This document shows, in pieces, positions 6,483 through 9,158 of a stretch of 9,158 bases of DNA. The stretch spans positions 1 to 9,158 of the forward strand of contig SBFT01000310.1 of NCBI GenBank assembly GCA_006227805.1, written 5' to 3'. The notes under the pieces were generated by a model. The model saw nothing but the letters and a program-made list of their open reading frames with translations, was not told where the DNA came from and did not search any database. The stretch comes from Paracoccaceae bacterium (GTDB lineage: Bacteria > Pseudomonadota > Alphaproteobacteria > Rhodobacterales > Rhodobacteraceae). The position numbers and the translations under genes are program-made. The number at the start of each line of letters is the position of its first letter. Positions within the stretch are counted from its first letter, which is position 1.

Positions 6483-7579
6483 GGGTTGCTGACGATGCCG
6501 CCGCCCACGGCCGCGCGGACGCCCGTCGTGCCCGGGCAGGACGTGGGCAGCCCGTTCAGCACGCGCACGGCCAGATAGGCGAAGGCCTGCGCTTCCAGCA
6601 TGTCGCCGTCGAGGCCGATCGCCTCGACCGGATCGACCCGGGCGTCCAGCGCCACGCGCAGCATCTCCATCATCACAGGGTTGCGCCGCCCGCCGCCCGT
6701 CACCAGAACCCGCTCGGGTTGGCTCGGCAGGTGCTGCATGCCCTGGAGGACCGCGGCCGCGACCATTGCCGTCAAAGTGGCCGCCGCATCGGCGTCGGGC
6801 AATTCCCGCACCAATCCGATCATGTCCGCGAAATCGTTCCGGTCCAGAGACTTGGGCGGCATTCTTGAGAAATACGGCTCGGCCAGGAACAATTCCAGCG
6901 CGCCATCCTCGACCCGGCCTGTCCGGGCCAGCGCGCCGCCCTCGTCCATCGCCCGGCCCAGCCGTTCGGACATGAAGTCGTCGAGCGGCGCATTCGCGGG
7001 CCCGGTATCGAAGGCGAGGCAGGCACCGGGTATCTCGGGCGCGCCGAGGCGCGGATCGACATAGGTGATGTTGCCGACGCCGCCCAGGTTCAGGAAAGCC
7101 ACGGGTGCCTCCAGCCCCGCCCACCGGGCGCAGGCGAAGTGGAAGAACGGGGCCAGCGGCGCGCCTTCGCCGCCCAGCGCCACGTCGTCGCTGCGGAAAT
7201 CCCAGACGACCGGCAGGCCCAGATCGCGCGCCAACGCCGCGCCGTCGCCCACCTGCAAGGTGCCGCGCCCGCGCGGATCGTGCGCCAGGGTCTGTCCGTG
7301 AAACCCCACCAGGTCGACGTCCCCGAACCCCGAGAGCAGCGCGCGATGCGCCTCCAGCACCACCCGCGCCGCCGCCTCGACCGCCTCGCCCTGCCACTGG
7401 CCCAGGCCCGCGCGCAGCACCGCGCGCTCGGCCGCGTCGTAGGGCCGATAGCCGGTCTCGCCGAACCCGAGGATCGCAGTCCCGTCGGTTTCCAGCACCG
7501 CCGCGTCCACCCCGTCCAGCGATGTGCCGCTCATCGCGCCCAGGGCGCGCACCGCCCTTCCCCTGATGGCCCTATTCAT
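6479..7579 (-). CDS. anmK: Anhydro-N-acetylmuramic acid kinase AnmK
   Basis: AnmK opens the 1,6-anhydro ring of anhydro-N-acetylmuramic acid while phosphorylating it with ATP, giving MurNAc-6-phosphate in cytoplasmic peptidoglycan recycling. The 366-residue product carries the phosphate-binding AMSGTSLDGVDAA (15-27), FHGQT (93-97), DFRSDDVALGGEGAPL (127-142), LNLGGVGNIT (163-172), and FDTGPAN (190-196), whose D191 is the likely catalytic base, followed by the VLVTGGGRRNP block. The length is normal. The frame stays open 25 codons further upstream, but that extension would run into the tyrS leader. The ATG at 7579-7577 follows an AAAGGA at suitable spacing, so I choose it. anmK is divergent from tyrS; neighbourhood of these two genes is also seen in gammaproteobacteria (for example the tyrS-anmK region of Escherichia coli and Pseudomonas). 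Confidence 0.95.
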   Translation of the reverse strand: MNRAIRGRAVRALGAMSGTSLDGVDAAVLETDGTAILGFGETGYRPYDAAERAVLRAGLGQWQGEAVEAAARVVLEAHRALLSGFGDVDLVGFHGQTLAHDPRGRGTLQVGDGAALARDLGLPVVWDFRSDDVALGGEGAPLAPFFHFACARWAGLEAPVAFLNLGGVGNITYVDPRLGAPEIPGACLAFDTGPANAPLDDFMSERLGRAMDEGGALARTGRVEDGALELFLAEPYFSRMPPKSLDRNDFADMIGLVRELPDADAAATLTAMVAAAVLQGMQHLPSQPERVLVTGGGRRNPVMMEMLRVALDARVDPVEAIGLDGDMLEAQAFAYLAVRVLNGLPTSCPGTTGVRAAVGGGIVSNP

Positions 7580-7604
7580 GGCCTTTTCCTTTGCCCGACC
7601 GCCC

Positions 7605-7612
7605 CCTATACA
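7605..7612. promoter_or_regulatory. Overlapping -10-like elements between anmK and tyrS
   Basis: The 63-base divergent spacer contains TATACA on the plus strand (7607-7612), 30 bases before the tyrS ATG, and TATAGG on the minus strand (7610-7605), 26 bases before the anmK ATG. They share four bases, so the two promoters could compete. No strong -35 is visible for either, which limits confidence. Confidence 0.25.
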
Positions 7613-7642
7613 CTCGCCACAACAGGACGCCCGAGGCAAGAC

Positions 7643-8887
7643 ATGACCTATCACCCGAAATCAGACTTCATGCGTGTCATGATGGAGCGCGGCTTTCTTG
7701 CCGACTGCACAGACTACCAGGGCCTCGACGCGGCTCTGATCGCGGGCGTGGTGCCGGGATACATCGGCTTCGACGCGACCGCGAAATCGCTGCACGTGGG
7801 CAGCCTCATCCAGATCATGACGCTGCGCTGGCTGCAGAGGACGGGGCACAAGCCGATCACCCTGATGGGCGGCGGCACGACCAAGGTGGGCGATCCCTCC
7901 TTCCGGGCCGAGGAACGCCCCCTGCTGACGCCCGCGCAGATCGACGACAACATCGCCGGGATCAAGCAGGTCTTCGCGAAATACCTCAGCTACGACGACA
8001 GCCCCACCGGGGCACTCATGCTCAACAACGCCGAATGGCTGGACGATCTGAACTATCTCGACTTCCTGCGCGACATCGGGCGGCATTTCAGCGTCAACCG
8101 GATGCTGTCCTTCGAGAGCGTGAAATCGCGCCTCGACCGCGAACAATCGCTGTCCTTCCTCGAATTCAACTACATGATCCTGCAGGCCTATGACTTCCTG
8201 GAACTGAACCGCCGCTATGGTTGCCTGGTGCAGTTCGGCGGATCGGACCAGTGGGGCAACATCGTGAACGGCATCGACCTGACGCGCCGCGTCCTCGATC
8301 ACGAGATCTACGGGCTGACCACGCCGCTTCTGACCACATCAGACGGCAGGAAGATGGGCAAGACCGCCGATGGTGCGGTCTGGCTCAACGCCGAGATGCG
8401 CTCGCCTTACGAATTCTGGCAGTTCTGGCGCAACACGACCGATGCCGACGTGGGCCGCTTCCTCAAGCTCTACACCGAGCTGCCGCTCGACGAATGCGAC
8501 CGCCTGGGCGCTCTGGCGGGCGCGGAGATCAACGACGCCAAGATCGTCCTGGCCAACGCCGTCACCACGCTCTGCCACGGACCCGAGGCCGCGGCAGGGG
8601 CGGAAGCCACCGCGCGCGAGGTCTTCGAGAAGGGCGGCATAGGAGAGGATCTACCCACGCTGACCGTCACGCCCGGCGACCTGCCGCTCTCGATCGTGCA
8701 GGCGCTGGTCCAGACCGGGCTGGCGAAATCCGGCAAGGACGCCAAGCGCCTGATCGCCGAGAACGGCGCGCGCATAGACGACGCGCCGCTGACCGATGCG
8801 GGGCTGATGCTCGACGCGGGCGCGCTGTCGTCGCCGGTCAAACTCAGCGCGGGGCGCAAGCGGCACGCGCTGGCGCAACTGGGCTGA
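7643..8887 (+). CDS. tyrS: Tyrosyl-tRNA synthetase
   Basis: This class I aminoacyl-tRNA synthetase charges tRNA(Tyr) with tyrosine in the cytoplasm. The 414-residue product has the tyrosine-binding start GYIGFDATAKSLHVGS (39-54), where HVGS (51-54) is the HIGH motif, YMILQAYDF (177-185), QFGGSDQWGN (197-206), and KMGKT (237-241) as the KMSKS loop. A C-terminal S4 RNA-binding domain at about 345-414 includes AKSGKDAKRLIAENGARIDD. It is full length and intact. GAGG (7633-7636) lies six bases before the ATG, fixing the start; the reading frame is open much further upstream only because it lies antisense to anmK. KMGKT rather than KMSKS is usual in bacterial TyrS proteins of this type. The gene is followed by a 96-base spacer containing repeat copy 2. 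Confidence 0.97.
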   Translation: MTYHPKSDFMRVMMERGFLADCTDYQGLDAALIAGVVPGYIGFDATAKSLHVGSLIQIMTLRWLQRTGHKPITLMGGGTTKVGDPSFRAEERPLLTPAQIDDNIAGIKQVFAKYLSYDDSPTGALMLNNAEWLDDLNYLDFLRDIGRHFSVNRMLSFESVKSRLDREQSLSFLEFNYMILQAYDFLELNRRYGCLVQFGGSDQWGNIVNGIDLTRRVLDHEIYGLTTPLLTTSDGRKMGKTADGAVWLNAEMRSPYEFWQFWRNTTDADVGRFLKLYTELPLDECDRLGALAGAEINDAKIVLANAVTTLCHGPEAAAGAEATAREVFEKGGIGEDLPTLTVTPGDLPLSIVQALVQTGLAKSGKDAKRLIAENGARIDDAPLTDAGLMLDAGALSSPVKLSAGRKRHALAQLG

Positions 8888-8898
8888 GAGGCCAGCAT

Positions 8899-8944
8899 CT
8901 TCCTCTCGCCCCAAATATCCTGGGGGTCCGGGGGCAAAGCCCCC
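8899..8944 (-). repeat. GC-rich hairpin repeat, copy 2 (inverted)
   Basis: Read on the minus strand this copy has GGGGGC-TTT-GCCCCC (8944-8930), GG-A, CCCCCAGGATATTT (8926-8913), GGGGC and GAGAGGAAG (8907-8899). This matches copy 1 at 2357-2414 block for block. It lacks the 13-base second hairpin of copy 1. It lies between tyrS and the short-chain dehydrogenase gene, in the orientation opposite to both, so its ATATTT tract does not follow the stem in the sense of tyrS transcription. The stem could still form in either transcript. Confidence 0.75.
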
Positions 8945-8983
8945 GGCCTTCCTGCAAGCACAGACTGAACTGGGAGGAAGACC

Positions 8984-9158
8984 ATGCTTCTGAAAGACAC
9001 CGCCGCCGTGATCACCGGCGGCGCCTCGGGACTGGGCGAGGCGACGGCCCGCCACTTCGCGGCCCACGGCGCCAAGGTCACCATCCTTGATCGCGACACC
9101 GCGCGCGGCCAGGTCGTCGCCGCGGCCATCGGCGCGCATTCCGCCCAGCGTGGCGTGA
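8984..9158 (+). CDS. Short-chain dehydrogenase/reductase, N-terminal part (runs off window)
   Basis: The first 58 residues begin MLLKDTAAVITGGASGLGEA. They show the SDR cofactor motif TGGASGLG (11-18; family TGxxxGxG) and an acidic residue at the end of the second strand (ILDRD, D36), which in this family favours NAD(H) over NADP(H). The start resembles that of 3-hydroxyacyl-CoA dehydrogenases of the HSD10 type, but the catalytic Ser-Tyr-Lys region lies outside the window, so substrate and activity cannot be judged. GGAGGAAG (8973-8980) ahead of the ATG is a strong ribosome-binding site. The TGA formed by the last three bases of the window is out of frame, so the gene continues. Confidence 0.85.
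   Translation, partial: MLLKDTAAVITGGASGLGEATARHFAAHGAKVTILDRDTARGQVVAAAIGAHSAQRGV

Noticed and set aside
5907..7397. Minus-strand open frame of 496 codons overlapping the cupin and anmK genes
   Set aside because: It is a glycine/arginine-rich out-of-frame reading of anmK and the antisense of the cupin gene, with no domain support.
7139..7642. N-terminal extension of the tyrS frame
   Set aside because: The extension is antisense to anmK; the ATG at 7643 has GAGG at proper spacing and matches TyrS N-termini.
9156..9158. TGA at the very end of the window as the stop of the SDR gene
   Set aside because: It is out of frame with the ATG at 8984, and a 58-residue product would lack the SDR catalytic region.

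Overview
The window looks like a piece of chromosome from a high-GC alphaproteobacterium, most likely a member of the Rhodobacterales (Rhodobacter/Roseobacter group). This rests on three things: a cell-cycle regulator CtrA next to its small inhibitor SciP, which are alphaproteobacterial proteins; G+C of roughly two thirds by eye; and two copies of a short GC-rich intergenic hairpin repeat of the type common in Rhodobacteraceae. No rRNA, tRNA, CRISPR array, insertion sequence, prophage or toxin-antitoxin module is visible. The genes are tightly packed and the longest gene-free stretches are about 155 bases.

Layout. Positions 1-1054 (minus strand) hold the 3'-truncated ctrA and, upstream of it in the same direction, sciP. 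A divergent promoter region of about 155 bases separates sciP from mnmA (tRNA 2-thiolation, plus strand, 1211-2356). mnmA runs directly into copy 1 of the GC-rich repeat. A large flavoprotein of the dimethylglycine/sarcosine dehydrogenase type (2511-4928, plus) follows, with a small dyad in its upstream region. It ends tail-to-tail against a second, smaller FAD-dependent oxidoreductase (4925-5986, minus), and the two share a CTAG tetranucleotide as overlapping stop codons. A divergent DUF985 cupin gene (6063-6482, plus) then converges on anmK (6479-7579, minus), again through a shared CTAG. anmK is divergent from tyrS (7643-8887, plus) across 63 bases. After tyrS comes copy 2 of the repeat, inverted, and then the 5' end of a short-chain dehydrogenase gene that runs off the window.

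Function. The window mixes core cell functions with metabolism: cell-cycle and motility control (ctrA, sciP), tRNA modification and charging (mnmA, tyrS), and peptidoglycan recycling (anmK). The metabolic part is probable methylamine/amino-acid oxidation by two flavoproteins, a cupin of unknown role and an SDR enzyme. I see no new multi-gene system. The points most worth a second look are the regulatory architecture around ctrA-sciP, the two identical stop-on-stop CTAG overlaps, and the repeat family.
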